This document shows positions 28,794 through 42,046 of a stretch of 64,000 bases of DNA, piece by piece. The stretch is from Serinus canaria. Taxonomy: Eukaryota; Chordata; Aves; Passeriformes; Fringillidae. The stretch's first letter is position 1, and every line of letters begins with the position of its first letter. Location of the stretch: NCBI RefSeq assembly GCF_022539315.1, contig NC_066333.1, forward strand, positions 10,445,001 to 10,509,000, written 5' to 3'. A program made the translations under genes and the position numbers. A model generated the notes under the pieces. That model was given only the letters and a program-made list of their open reading frames with translations. It did no database searches and was not told the DNA's origin.

Positions 28794-29171
28794 GTGGTGC
28801 CACCTCCTTGACACGTGGTGCCACCTTCTCACCATGTGGTGCCACCTCCTCACCACGTGGTGCCACCTTCTCACCACGTGGTGCCACCTCCTTGACACGT
28901 GGTGCCACCTTCTCACCACGTGGTGCCACCTCCTCACCACGTGGTGCCACCTTCTCACCACGTGGTGCCACCTTCTCACCACGTGGTGCCACCTTCTCAC
29001 CATGTGGTGCCACCTCCTCACCACGTGGTGCCACCTTCTTTCCACGTGGTGCCACCTCCTCGCCATGTGGTGCCACCTTCTTTCCCCATGGTGCCACCTT
29101 CTCTCCATGTGGTGCCACCTCCTCTCCACGTGGTGCCACCTCCTCTCCATGTGATGCCACCTTCTCGCCAC
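28794..29171. repeat. 21-bp minisatellite, 18 tandem units, with E-box junctions
   Basis: Eighteen units of exactly 21 bp run without indels from 28794. The + strand unit is GTGGTGCCACC followed by a variable ten-base part such as TTCTCACCAC, TCCTCACCAC, TCCTTGACAC or TTCTTTCCAC. A degenerate nineteenth unit follows to about 29191. The unit junctions create CACGTG eleven times and CATGTG five times. The period is divisible by three and most units lack stops, so five of the six frames stay open by construction, giving heptad translations such as VAPRGEE/VAPHGEK. Those frames are not evidence of a gene. Variation is concentrated in the second half of the unit, and units toward 29171 are more diverged. 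Confidence 0.97.
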
Positions 29172-32100
29172 CTCCTGCCACCCGTTCACAGCAAAACACC
29201 ATGGAGGTGCCAAGCCATCAAGCTGTTCAGACATGGCCTGGCAGCAGAGGAATCTCGGGGAAATTACAGACTGTTTGTAGAGTTTTTGCAGTTTCCATGC
29301 AGTAGAGAGGGGGATGAATTTAGGAGGCTGTATGGACAGTAGTAGGGAATACATGTGTGTGAGCAGAGGTGAAGTGCTGGAAAGCAAAGTATGAAAACTG
29401 AAACCATGCTGGTCCGAATAAGGAAAAATTGCTGTCTCTTAATCATACTCCAGGCTGCCTGGTTTTTATGGGATGATGCTCCCATTTAACTTAGTGGTAC
29501 TGTTTTACACATGATGAGGATTTCAGAAGTGCAATTAAAGCTTTATCATCAACATAAAACCCAGCACAGTTTGCCCAGTACTAGACTTAAAAAACACTAA
29601 GTACTGTAACCAAGAGGAAAGTGGTTATGTTTTCACTACATATAGCTTGGAAAGCTGGGGTTAAATGAATATGAGAATTGCAAACCAATATTCCAGAAGC
29701 ACCAATGAACTGTATTCTAAATAAAAGCCATTTAGAAAGTGGGATTTTTTTTATCGGCAGAAAATTAATGAAGAACAAAACCTACATAAAAATTAGAATC
29801 TTAATTTTGCCAAAATACAGTCACATTTTGAAAACTAGGGCCTTTGCTGATTATGAGAAGTATAGTACTACTGATAACATCATGGAATGTGAATACTTGA
29901 AATAAGTTTCAGTTTGGCTGGATGTTATTTTTAAAACTAGATTTTGTAGAAATATCTATCAGCTCAAGTTACCACCAGCAACATCTTAACGACTCCAGAG
30001 CAAATGCAAAAAACCTAAGGTGGAGGGATTACTTGGGGGATTTGGGAAAGTCTGCTCTCAAGTATACCCAGGATTTCCTTTCTGACTTTTGCAGAGTCAT
30101 TTAGGCTCCCCTGGTATCAGCAGCATTTGTGCCTGCAATTCAGTTGTGAACTGAAGTCTGAGAGCACGTACTACTAAATACCTGAGGAGGAAATCCAGGC
30201 AGCAAAAGCTGCAGATGCAGCCACAATTCCATTTATAAGTGGGAAATGTAGCCAGAGGAAGAGGGGCTGGACCTTAACTTTGTTGGGAATTTACTGCTTA
30301 ATTTCCATCAGTTTTTTGTTTTAGATTTTACCAGGTGTCAGGAATAACTGGTTTTGTGTACTTGTGGTAAGAATATGCTACACACCATTTACTATCTGAG
30401 TGCAGGTAACAGCAGCTTGGATTTATACAACATTTTCACATATATAACTAAAGCAGATAAACACAGCAGGACAGTGAGCCAACCTCTCCATTAAAAAATA
30501 AATAAATCAGTTCTAGGTTCAGACTTCAAAAGCGAAATGGTAGATGCTCCATGAAAATCTCTGTAGGCTGAGGTTTCCACCGAGCAGGAACTGAGCAGCT
30601 CCACAGCTGCATCCTTGGGCAACACATCATGGTCCTTGCCCAGCACAGATTAATGAACGGCAGGAATGGAAATGCTAATAATTAAGAAAAGGTTAAAATG
30701 TTCACACTGTGTGAGAATGATGCATAAAAGGATACAACTGCTAAAAATCACTGCAGCGATGAAAGATTTTTTTTTTTCCAGAAACAAAATTCCACCTGGG
30801 AATATATTAAGAACAAGAAGAAAGAAATTCTCAGGGCAAAAAAAACAATGCAAAGCAGATAGTGAAAACCAGTCAGCTCTGTGGAATGGAGGCACTATCC
30901 ACACTACAAACTAAAGCTCCATTCTGAACCAAAAGCCATTTGAAAAACAAATTCAGGGAAACATCCAGACAAGACAAATCCCAAAATTACTATAAAAATC
31001 AGACATTTTTCCATATGAACAGTTTGCATTCAAAGCAGCATTTGTCTCTTAAAATTCTACTAATGTAGCTGTAATTCAGAGTAAGAAACTGAGCCAAATT
31101 TTCCAGGCAGGTGTTCAGACCCACTAGCTATTCCAGTGAATCCTCAGGCAGAGCCTGTGCCACCCCCTGCCTGCCAGAGATTCCTCCCATGAGATCTGTA
31201 CTGGTGGACCAGTCCCATCCTCTCTGGGCACACCAGATGTATGATTTATACCCACCATTAGTTCAAATCTATCACATATATAAAATATACATATATATTG
31301 GTAGGGGTGGGATTTATCTTTAGAATTCAGTACACACTGGCACACTAAGGGAGACCAGGGACAGTGAATTGTACCAGACCTCCCATCTCCACATTACTTC
31401 ATCCTCCAAAACTGGCAGCCACATCCTGCTATCCATGAACTGCTTTTAGCAACAAAATTTGAGGAAGCAAAGTCCTTTAACTAGTGGGCAAGAAACACAG
31501 GGAGGAGTGATGGCCCTTCTTCAGACAGGGACACTGAGATTTTATCATTACCTTTTCCTGACTATTGCTTCCATATACTTGTCTGAGATTAAAAGCTTTG
31601 CCTTAGATTTTATTTTTACAAAGTCAATTTCCACTTGCATAACAATCATTTGCAAACCGCTAGTCCTGAACACAGATAATAGCATATAAAGATTTTTCTT
31701 TAAAGGTAATACAAGCATTGTACCAGAGAAAACCTGAAAGGAGAACAGGGCCTGTAGAACATGGCTTGTCCCCACCTGTCCAAGAGATCCTGTCAGCAAC
31801 TGGTTTCCTAATCACCACAGATTCATTATCCACTTGCTTGCTGCAATTATGCTATTGAAACCTGCAGGTCTGGGCTTTTTTTTTCCCCCTTCTCTTACTC
31901 TAAACAGAATTCATTTTTAATGTCTATTGCAGAAGGCCAAGATGATATAAAAACCCCAAACATTTCACTACTCATGCACTCTTATTCATAATATCACATC
32001 AAATTGCTGAAGTAGTACCATATGGTGCTTGAGCACCAAGCCAGAACAAGTTGTTCAGCTTGTCATAATCTCAAAAGCTGCATAAAACTTAAATAATTTC

Positions 32101-34335
32101 TCTATGAAGTGGAAGATCTTTGGGTTTAATATAAACTCATCAGAAATGGATTCTGAATTTTCCTCCTATTATTTCCCATGTTTTCTCTGATTCACATTCC
32201 ATTTTCCAGTGCAAGCTATCAGTATAAGTGGCTACAACTATGGGGCTGAAAGGCTTTAAAAGCATCCTGTCCATCCTTTCTTCTTGATAATTCATCATTG
32301 AAGGGATAAATAGCTTTCTCAATCAGACAGACATATAATTATAAATAAAAAAAGCTCAATCAGAAAAACTGAATGGAAAAGATTAATGAAATCTCCCACA
32401 CTTTGATTCAGCCCTTAAAGCAACACCCTCGGTTGTGAAATGTCCACACTTCCACCCACACTGTCCTGTAGGAAAACACATTTAACTGGTACATAAATCC
32501 ATGGAGAGATGACAGTGGGAATGCTCCAGGTTTCATCACAGATTGCTCTGTATTTACATTCTCAATTTCTGGAAACACCACAAGTCAAGGTGTTGTGGGG
32601 TTTTTTTATTTTTTTTTTAAATATTTCCTACTGAGAAGAAAGGTTTGGAACTGATGGTATAAGAACTGGAGACAGCCAACCTCAGAGTTATCAGGGATTG
32701 TGACTGACTCCTGATCCTGGGACAGGGACCACCTGAGACAGAGAAAACGTCTGGAAAGATGGGAACACACTACAGCAAAAACAAAAATGTGAAAGCAAGA
32801 CCCAAAAAGGTGGAACAGGAGACAAGAACAGGAAATGTGCAGACACAAAGAAGGGAGGTATACAGGCTGCAGTATTGCTCCAGAGGGGAGGGCATTATGG
32901 AACTCCTCCAATGGAAGGCTTATTTTAGCAGCTGCTTGATCAATTGAAGAATAAAAAGGAGAGCAGCAAATCAAGCAGAATTTCATAACCTTTCCTATCA
33001 TGTATGTTCAAGCCTCGCTCCCATATGGGATTAGGATAGGCAGGAACTGCAGGCTGGCACACAGGCAGAACAGAGACAGCTATTACACAGCCTTTTGCTT
33101 AAAAATTACAGAGAATGGGGACATGTCTTATGGAGATATGGATTGAGAGTTTCCAGAAAAACATTTCTGTAATGGTTGCATATGTGATTGTTCTTTTTTT
33201 CCTTAGCTATATGGAGGAAATGAGTGGCTTGTCACCAGCCCAAAGGGAAAAGCACTTGGCTGCATGGAGGAAGACAGGATGTGTTGCATCTGTGGCTTCA
33301 CAGAAGGAAAGGAACAGCTCTTCGAAAAGGCAAGAAGCACAGAGAATATCTAAGATAAATAAATGAAAGGAACCAGCCCCACTTCTCTGCTGGAGAGATG
33401 ATGTCACAGTTCCCAAACCCTCCACACTGTAGAGGCAGTTCCAGCTCAGAAGGGGCAGCAGCAGCCTGGTGTCCCCGCCGTGGTGGCCCTGGGCATGCAG
33501 CAGGAGCTGCTAAGGGACCCAGGTACCCTTCAGCCCTTGAGGGAATCTGTGCCAACAAGGACATGTTCTTTGCTGTTCCTGATCATCCTCTGCATGCTGC
33601 CTGAGGAAGAAATGGAGCTTCTTCAAGAATTAACAGTATTTTGGGTTCAAAAAGGGTAAACCCAAGGAACAGACTAAGATATTGAATATATGCTGCTTTG
33701 ATGTGACTTGGTGGAGGTCTTTGACCAGCAGAGCTCCAGGGGATATTCCAAGTAGTCCAGAGGAATAGAGAAACAGCCTTGCTAGGGGGCTGACTGGCAC
33801 CAAGAGCTCAGGCCACACAACATTTTGGGTTACTTTAAATGTTGTGTTGAAAGCACCTTACCCCAGAGAAGAGAAAAAGAGGAAATGCAAAAGCTGTGCT
33901 GTGGAATTAGCATCTCCCTTCCAACGACACCACCTTTTTGCTAACAGTGAGTTTCTGGAAGAATGATTTTGATGGAGCCAAGACAGGCACAACTTCAGAG
34001 CAGGAGGATGAGAGGAGAGATGACCCGTGAGTGACAGCACCCATCAACCTGGGCCAGAAATCTCCTCCCCATCAGCACTAACTCCCCAAAGGCTGAAGCA
34101 GAGTTACAGCACAGATGCAAAGGGAACCTCAACCTTAGTTTAGGATCACACCACTGAGCATTTACTCCCTTCTTTCAGCAACATGCACACTCAGTGCTCA
34201 GTACTTAGGAGCACCCTCTATCCAATTAATACCCCATTAAGCAGCCCGCCCGCAGTGACTTTATCCTCAGACCACTGCATGGCAGCTTTTAACTCCATAA
34301 TACCCCGGCATTATTTCCATATTAGACTACAAGGG

Positions 34336-34396
34336 TTTGATCCAAAGCTCATGGAGGTTAATGAGGGCTCATTAAACTTTGAATTGAGCCCTAAGT
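34336..34396. repeat. Palindromic dispersed repeat, diverged copy
   Basis: TTTGATCCAAAGCTCATGGAG, GTTAATGAGGGCTCATTAAAC and TTTGAATTGAGCCCT follow the layout GATCCAAAGC ... TGAAGTCAATG ... spacer ... complementary arm ... GGGCC expected of the same family, with a strongly decayed right arm. Confidence 0.45.
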
Positions 34397-37300
34397 GCTC
34401 AGCAAACACGGAGTGAGGTGAAGCAGTTCGTGTCAGATGAGATGACAGAGGGTGTAGTAAACTTTAAGGCGAAATATTGAATGCTGATGGTGACAAAGGC
34501 AGGGAATGTGTGAGAAAGCAGCCGTGGGAGAGAATTATGATTGTGTTACACTCGCTATCAAGCAGGACAGATTTGTGCCTATATAAATAGATATGCCTGG
34601 TCTGACTCTGATGTGATTTTTGTCATCATATGGTTATACAGAGCATAATATTGACACTATAGCTTCCCTTCAGATTTTAGTTTTGAATTTCAGCTGCAGA
34701 GTATGATACTAAAGGCTTGAAATCAGTATGACTCCTTCCCTAATTACTGATTAATCAAGAGCTAAGGTTGCCTACATAAAGATTCACGGGGAGAAGGAGG
34801 AAGTCTCATTAAGAACAAGAGGTTAAAAAAAAAGGAAGGGAGGGGGGACATTTAACAACTGAATGGATACAGAAGGAGGAGAAAAAGAGCTGATTTCCTG
34901 ATAGCATGTTATACCCAAATGTTACATTTTGTATTCATGTCTAATTAAAAAATTAAAAGAAAATGATTTAATGCTTGCAGATACCATGGGTTGCAGTTCA
35001 AAAGGAAGTACAGAAAGTTGTTGGGTTGTTTCTTTCCAATGACTTCAGAAATACATGTGTTGTGTCATCCTGTCCCTTAGGTGCTCAAAAGACACAGCAG
35101 CTGTTTCATAAATTCTGAATTGCCTTTTCCTTTAGCATACAAAAGCCTGTGCCATGAACACAGCACTGTCTGAAAAATATTCGGTAAGCCCAGACAGTTG
35201 TTAGAAATGCTTCCTCCGATATTTAAATTCCTCCTTTAACAGGAGTTTCCCTGCAAAACCAGATGCTAACTAATAGTGCTTTTGCCATTGAGCTGAATGG
35301 GAACACTTTGGTGCAGCATTTTCCTTTTTTCCATGGAGACATTACAGGGTGCATTTCCCACGACTGAAAGAAAATGCCACCTTGCTTCTCAATTCTTTGC
35401 TTTCAAATAATAAATAACTGCTATAATCTTCCATGAAAGATTTATGCTCTGATGATGTCTGATTCTTCTACTGTAATTTCTTTTTGTTAGAGGCAGTTGA
35501 ATGCCACTTACTTGTAAGTAAATTGTGTCATCACTTCACTGCAAACCACACCACTGAAAATGTAAGCTGGCCAAACATTTATTTTTGTTTTCCAACTCAC
35601 ACAAATCCCTTCCGAGGGCTTGGATTAACTAGCAACACTTTTTAGTGCAGATCCTTAATCTTAGTTTCCTTTCCTCTCCCTACTAATATGCTCCCTTCCA
35701 GTGATGTTACTTCAGAAATAACTCCAAATAACTCACAGTGTGGTCAGAAACTCTGCCTTTCAGCTGCCATAGCTTTCTGCAGTGACTTGGAAATAAGGAA
35801 AATTGGCCATTCCCACTGAATTTTTCATAGTCCTGCACTAATGGGGACACTGCAGCTCTGCCTCTTCCACAGAGCAGTTTAACTCGCAGAGGGGGACACG
35901 CACTACCAGTTCCCCTGAAGGTTCAAACCACGGGCTCCATCTCCAATCTTTCCAGAACACAAAGCATGCCTTTCATTTCTCAGACAGAAACAACAAGCCC
36001 ACACAGTTTTTCTTCTTGCTTAAACTGTCCCTCTTTTAACAACAAGAAAATTAGGTTCTTTGTTTAAATAAATGTTACAGCTCGCAAAGCCTCGAAGCAC
36101 AAACCAAACAAATAAGTCAACTGAAAAACAGCCCAAAAGGGCTAAAAACCCAAGCACAGATACAAAACCCTCCTCAGGTCATGATGTTTTGATTAAAATG
36201 AGCAGAGATCACGAGTGGAAGAGGAGCCAGGAAGGCCAATGTCCCAGCAATGCCACCAGCACTATGGCATTTAGGGGTCTGTTAATATTTCCATGAGAAA
36301 CTTCTAGGTTTAGGAGCTTACAGCTTGAGTCACAGAGATTCCTGGTTTCCAAAACCTGGTTCCTAAAAGGGAATTCCTCAGATAAAACTTTGCATGGGGA
36401 GGGCAGGGCCAGGTGGTTTGCTATGGCAAGGATGAGTACTTGGCAGGTTCAGCAGCTGTGGGGGTCTTAGGGGATGCATGAGTTGGTTCAGGGAGGGGAA
36501 AGAATTCAGCTCTCTTTACCCAGTGCCAAAAAAATGCAAACAAGGTCTACTGGGTGGCTTTTCAAGGCAGGTTCTGGTGTCTGTTAGGAAAAAAAGGACA
36601 TATGCAAAGGCTGATGTGTGTGCACAGCTCAGGGTGTGCTGCCTGTGCACTACCAGTACACTCAGAGAAGCGTAATTAAAATTGGGAATCTAATAAAAAC
36701 TAGAAACATGGCCAAAGAGGTTAGTTCTCCACAATGCTGGGGGCATTAATCCAGTAAGGCATTATTCATGACCTTAGTTTCCAGTCAACAAATATATTCT
36801 GAAGAGCCACTGGAATTACTTAAAGGCTCAAACTTAGGCACATTCTTAAAATCTCTGCTGAACAAGGGCCAAAATGTTCAGTACCACCATCTGCAGATAT
36901 CCAAATTGCCTTGGGCAAAATGTTTCCCTTAATATAATCCAAGGTTTTGTTTGTTTGCTTTTTAAGTTGTCTAACTGTTCGGATAGGAGGAAAATGTCCT
37001 TTAAATTAAGGAAATTAGAAACAAATATGAATGTTATTATAAATATGGTAATTATTAAAATATGGTAAGAATTATGGGAAAGGAAAAACTGCAAAGAAAT
37101 GGGGCCTTTAATGAAACTGGTGAACCACTACATATCCACTCTTTGCTGCCCCATCATGTAGCCATGGGCTTACACACCTTTCATCAGCCTGCATTAGAGA
37201 CAGTTAAGAAAGGATCTGGATGGTGACACCTTTATCACTGAAAATCTCAGCTGTTATTAAAAAAAAAACAATTACCCACAGCAGTGAGAGCTTAAAATTA

Positions 37301-38071
37301 GCCCAAGAGTAAATTCTTCAAAATCTTAAAAGCTGACATCTGAAATTTCAGGGTGCTGTATTTAATTCTTCATTGGTGCAGACTATCAAGAACATATGCA
37401 CTAGTAAGGAAATAAAAACTGTAGGATTTTTCTTTTCCTATCTCAACCCAGCCTGCTACAGTGAATTTCATCAACAGCCTAGCTGTCAAGGTTATATCTG
37501 CACCATCATTCTGCAAATCCAAACTCACACCCACACAGCACCGCTCTGTCTTTGGGACTCCATTTCAACCCATCAAGGAAGCCAAGTCCCACACTCACCT
37601 AATGTGGGTGCTGAGTGTTAAAGAATGAACTCCTGCAGCAAAGAGGCAGATTGTGAGTTCTTTGTTCCGTCTCAGCTTTTTTCATTATTACTGTTTTACT
37701 TTGGAAAAGGCAGGAGCAAAACCAAAGCTCTTTTCTAAGCAAATTAACCCACTGTTTTTGTGTACACTGTCTTCACAGATTTTCAATAGCTTTCATGAGC
37801 TGTGTGCATTAGCTCTGACTATGCCTTCCTGCCTTTGCCTGTACACGTAATGACAGCCAGCCTGAGTGGCTATTACAGTTATCTCACTTTCTGGAGAGGA
37901 TGGGAGGTAATGATATGTTGCAATATGTGCAATGGGGTATTATAGCTAAATACTCTTTGGAGTGACTGATGAACTCTTTTGCAGTATGCCTGTGATGACA
38001 ATTTGAGGGGTAGTTATCCTTCTGTGCTTCCTGAATCTCTTGCTCCTGATGTGAAGCTGGAGCTAAAAGGT

Positions 38072-38114
38072 GTGGGCTGGATGGGGGTGGTGGTGGAGGA
38101 GGAATTGGTGGGGA
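38072..38114 (+). other. G-rich run, weak G-quadruplex candidate
   Basis: GTGGGCTGGATGGGGGTGG followed by TGGTGGAGGAGG and GGTGGGGAG gives many closely spaced GG/GGG runs on the + strand, which is the template strand for CDH4. Most runs are only two Gs, so a stable three-layer quadruplex is unlikely. Confidence 0.4.
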
Positions 38115-38469
38115 GCCAGCAGAGAGCAGAGAAGCACCTTTGCATGGCTGTGAAAACAGAGCTGTGTGTAACAGACACGATGCACAGGTGGACTCAGACA
38201 TGGAATAATGTGACTGTAACCATCAGCAGAAGATTTCTGACCACTCCATTAAAATCCGAGTCCATTATGAGATTCTTCAAATAACCCAAGGACAGGTCCT
38301 GATGCTGATAACCAGAGTGCTGCCCATGGCCATGGTAACAGCTCTGTGGTCTCAAAACCACTCGGCTTCCCTGCCTCGGGTTCTTATCTGTGAAAGACCA
38401 TCCTCAGTGATCCAGGCAGGGTGAAAAAGTCAGATCCTGCATGGAAAAATACCTAAGCAAAGGCTGTAT

Positions 38470-38540
38470 GGATCACAGCTGGACGTGAGGATCTTAAAGG
38501 TCCCTTCCCAACCTAAACAATTCTATCATTCCCTGTCTCT
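38470..38540 (+). mobile_element. CR1-like LINE 3' end, truncated
   Basis: CTGGACGTGAGGATCTTAAAG, then GTCCCTTCCCAACCTAAAC and AATTCTATCATTCC, match the recognisable end of avian CR1. The terminal octamer repeats are mutated. The 5' boundary is unclear; the sequence from about 38340 may belong to the same insertion. Confidence 0.7.
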
Positions 38541-39987
38541 CACTCACAATTTGTATTTAACCAGCAGTCATTGGTAGTAGGGTCACAAACCACTGCTAGT
38601 ATATCCCACCCCACTGCCTCAGGGGATGCTGAGTGACTGCAGAACAGTTTGAAACATCAACCACGAGGTCAGACCACAGGTCTGTTCTCCCAGCCTCCTC
38701 CCAGTCCGACTTGCTGTACCCGAAATTAATGACTTGAAGTTAATAATAAATATTATCAATGATTTTTGAGACTTCTGAAATATCATGCTGATACTTCTCA
38801 ATCAGTGGGAGCAGTCTCACTGCTTCCAGTGGCTTCTGAGGATCTCAGCTTTTATGTTGTGTGAGAAATTAAAAACGGTTCCATTTCCTTCATGCAACTG
38901 GGATGTCGCATTCAAAGATTTATCACTTCTAATCAAATGGCATTTTATGATTTAGTGGGGCATTTTTCCACTCATGTTACTATTCCCAAAGTATCCTGGA
39001 AAACGGCAAAAACTCAAGGGCAGCTTTTTTAGCTGAACTGGGCAATAGGAGTCCTTGATATCTGCCTGCAAAGTGTCAATCACCTTTAAATCCCAACCTC
39101 ACTTACGACGGTTCTCCTTGAGTAAGTGACAAGGCCAGTCTGGCAAAATGAAATTTTTCAGTAATACATTGACAAACTCAGAACCACAGAGCACCAAATT
39201 CCCCCTCAGTCTGGATTTGAATGCATAAATAAATCAGGCTCTTGCATTTATTTCTGCTAGAAGATTGTATTATTCCTTTCTGCAATTATGGAAAAATGCA
39301 GAGCACAGGCAAGATTTAGTGTCTGAGTTTTTGCTGCAAGACTTATGTCAGTAGAAAGGCATTTGTGCTCTTGGGAATCAAAGTGAGATTCACCCATTTG
39401 TGGCAGGTGTTTTAAGCACTCAGCCTAACAATCTACCCACGCATGGCACTACAGCAATTCAACGACTAAATTAAATCTCTGAATATTAAATTAATGATGG
39501 AAATCTAAAATATTAATATATTCTAATTGAATATTCTCCGATAAATTATCTAGGCATTCTCAGCAATTTGATTTTACTTTCATTTCTTAAGGAACTTTCA
39601 GCTGCATAAATACAGCTATTAAAGCAATTCAAAAAGGGAACATTTTCTGCTCAGACAAGAGAACTCTAAACACAAAGAATCTAAAAATTTCTTTCATATG
39701 ATTGATTAAATCATAGAGCCCAAGACAGCTGAATCATTAAATGACTGCTTTCCTTCAGTCCCTCTGGCTTTAGCAAGGACAATATAAATTCCCTATGGGT
39801 CTGAATACAAGGAAATACAATATGTATAATTACAGTATAGGCTTGAATGCTGTTGTAAGAGAATTTTAAATGGAGCATTTGTGCTGTAGCTGCACTTTTC
39901 AATCCACAATGCTGGATGTGCGTGTGCATGGAAAGCCCATAAAGCACTGGGCATCTGCTTCCTTCAACCCAGATTCCCAAAGGGCAC

Positions 39988-40035
39988 ACACTGGGGTAGC
40001 CCCACCAGCTCTGGCAGATTTACATCAGGATCTGT
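39988..40035. repeat. Probable relative of the dispersed hairpin repeat
   Basis: ACTGGGGTAGCCCCACCAGCT, then CAGATTTACATCAGGATCTG, resembles the TGGGGTAACTCC ... GATTTACACCAG ... GATCTGGCC arrangement of old amniote repeats related to the TGAAGTCAATGG family. Recognition rests on pattern memory only. Confidence 0.35.
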
Positions 40036-42026
40036 CCTTCTCTTCTGCTGAATGCTGGAAACTGAGAATGGCATCATCAGGGAGAATGCAAACAAAGGGA
40101 TGTCCTTTGAGCAGTACATACAACATGGATTACATTTAGGAATTTGCTTCAGACTGTAGGTTTTGAAGGAATTTCAAATGGACACATCAAGGAAGAAGCA
40201 CTGTGTCATATTTCACTTTGTCCATTCATTCTGTGAGTAATATGTGAGTCCTGGTTTGGTAACACACACACAGAGGAGAAATCAATACCATAGCCAAGAC
40301 CATGGCAAGAAGAACATTTAGTGAACCATTTTCTTGCTCATCTTTCCTTCTTTGGTGCCAGGTTGGTTAGTGGTGTGAAACTGCAGCTGAATCAAGAGCT
40401 GCCTCAATCTACATCCTTGAGCCATCTTTTACAGAAAGGCTGTGACTCTCCAGAGCACCCCAACCTGCACAATGTCCCATTTCCTCTCCACCCTCTGGGC
40501 TTGCTCCTTATCCTCTTCTGAGTGTCACAATAAAGACCAAATCCTCTCATTTCTGAATTTCAGCTGATGATGCTCACTCACAGGGCATCACAAAGATGAG
40601 GTGCACGGAGAGCAGAACTAGAAATTTTTTTTTCTTTGAGTGTGTGTGTGGCTGGTAAAGCAAAAGAAACAGCTGTTTCTGTGGAGAACAAGGAAGATCT
40701 AGGTCTATTTGTAATCAATGCTGTCTGCATCTCTCTCAGGAAAAGTAAGGTCTGATGTCCTTTGGGAAGCATTTGCAAGGCCTTTTCTCAACAAACCTTC
40801 TCTCACCACAGACAGATGCCATCTGTCTTGCAGCTGGGAGCTAATGGATTCTGCACTGCCAATTTCACAGCAGTGAGCAACGCTGTGATAGAGGAGGCAA
40901 GAGGGATTTCCTACAATAAAACTATTTAAAACAGTGCAAAGGCACACGCTGAAACAGCCATGAGGAGCAAAGGAGATGGCAGCACTGAGGCCTGATGGTC
41001 CAAGCTGGCAGGGATTTCACAGCTCAGTGTGCCTTGTGTGTCTCCAGCACCAGGATTTCAGACTTTGGAGAGCTGTCTCACCCAATTCCTGAGCCAGGGT
41101 GGGCTGTGGCTCACAAACAGGCTGTTGAGCTGGAAACTGTGCTACCAACTTTCTTCATACAAAATATTCAATGTCACAGGATAGGTTAAGATGTGCTAAA
41201 CCCACCCATGAGTCCACCACAGGGTTTTGCAGTGTGTCAAGAGGAGCTCTCTGCTCCCTTAACATGCCCCATGCTGCCAGAAAGCCGACCTGACAACGAC
41301 ACCTCTGCTAAGCAACAGCACAAGAGTCTTCAGGTATATTGTATTCTGCCAGCTTTCCAAGCCACTTCAGGACTTTCTGATTAAATTTACATAAAATGCA
41401 TCCTTCCCTCTTACTCCCTGTTACACACACCAGGTTATTTCCAGTATTCTTGTGGCTGAGATCACTGGTGCTCAGATACGGGAGCCCACGCTGTGCCAGC
41501 AGCAGCAATCAAGGCAGCTTGTGAGAGCACCAAGATCCTGTCTTGGTCAGGGGATTTTCATGCTGCTATAATGAGAATGAACAAGTTGTTTATCGTATAA
41601 TATCTAACAGGAAAATAATAAAATTTTCAGTTTTATGCTTAATAAAGGCAAGCTGGAAAAATCAGGGTCTATGAAGTGCAAGATGGGAGGCTCTAAGAGC
41701 TCTGCAAAGGTCCTGGAGAGGAACTGAAAGTCTGGAGCCCTCACAAAGGAGAACATAGCTGCAGTGGTTGACAGAGAAGCCCATTATCTAAGCATGTCAA
41801 AGATGACCAAAGGCCAATTCTGCACAAGGCTGGTTTCTTTAAATTAATTATTTTCATGCAGTCCATTGAGATGGACCAAGACTTGCCTTGAAAACTGAGT
41901 CAAGATTCCCATTAGAAGCAGCTGGAGACTGGCTTGTGGATCCAAAACTGAGATTCTTTTTGAAGTTCAAAAGAGGATGGAATACAAGATAAGCTAATAG
42001 ATAATTAGATAATAGATAATTAAGAA

Positions 42027-42046
42027 TTAGCTACGCGTGTAGCTAA
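42027..42046. repeat. Perfect 8-bp inverted repeat centred on GCGT
   Basis: TTAGCTAC (42027-42034), loop GCGT, GTAGCTAA (42039-42046). It sits directly after an AT-rich run of AGATAATT units (about 41998-42024). It also contains one MluI-type ACGCGT, rare in this AT-rich intron. Confidence 0.7.

Noticed and set aside
28660..29387. Long overlapping open frames on both strands (180 and 225 aa on minus; 165, 147 and 106 aa on plus) with heptad repeats such as VAPRGEE and RRWHHVV
   Set aside because: A 21-bp period is a multiple of three, so any frame without a stop in the unit stays open along the whole array. There is no unique flanking domain, and the frames exist in five registers at once.
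35921..35931. GGTTCAAACCA, B-box-like
   Set aside because: It lacks the final C of the consensus and no tRNA-like fold surrounds it.
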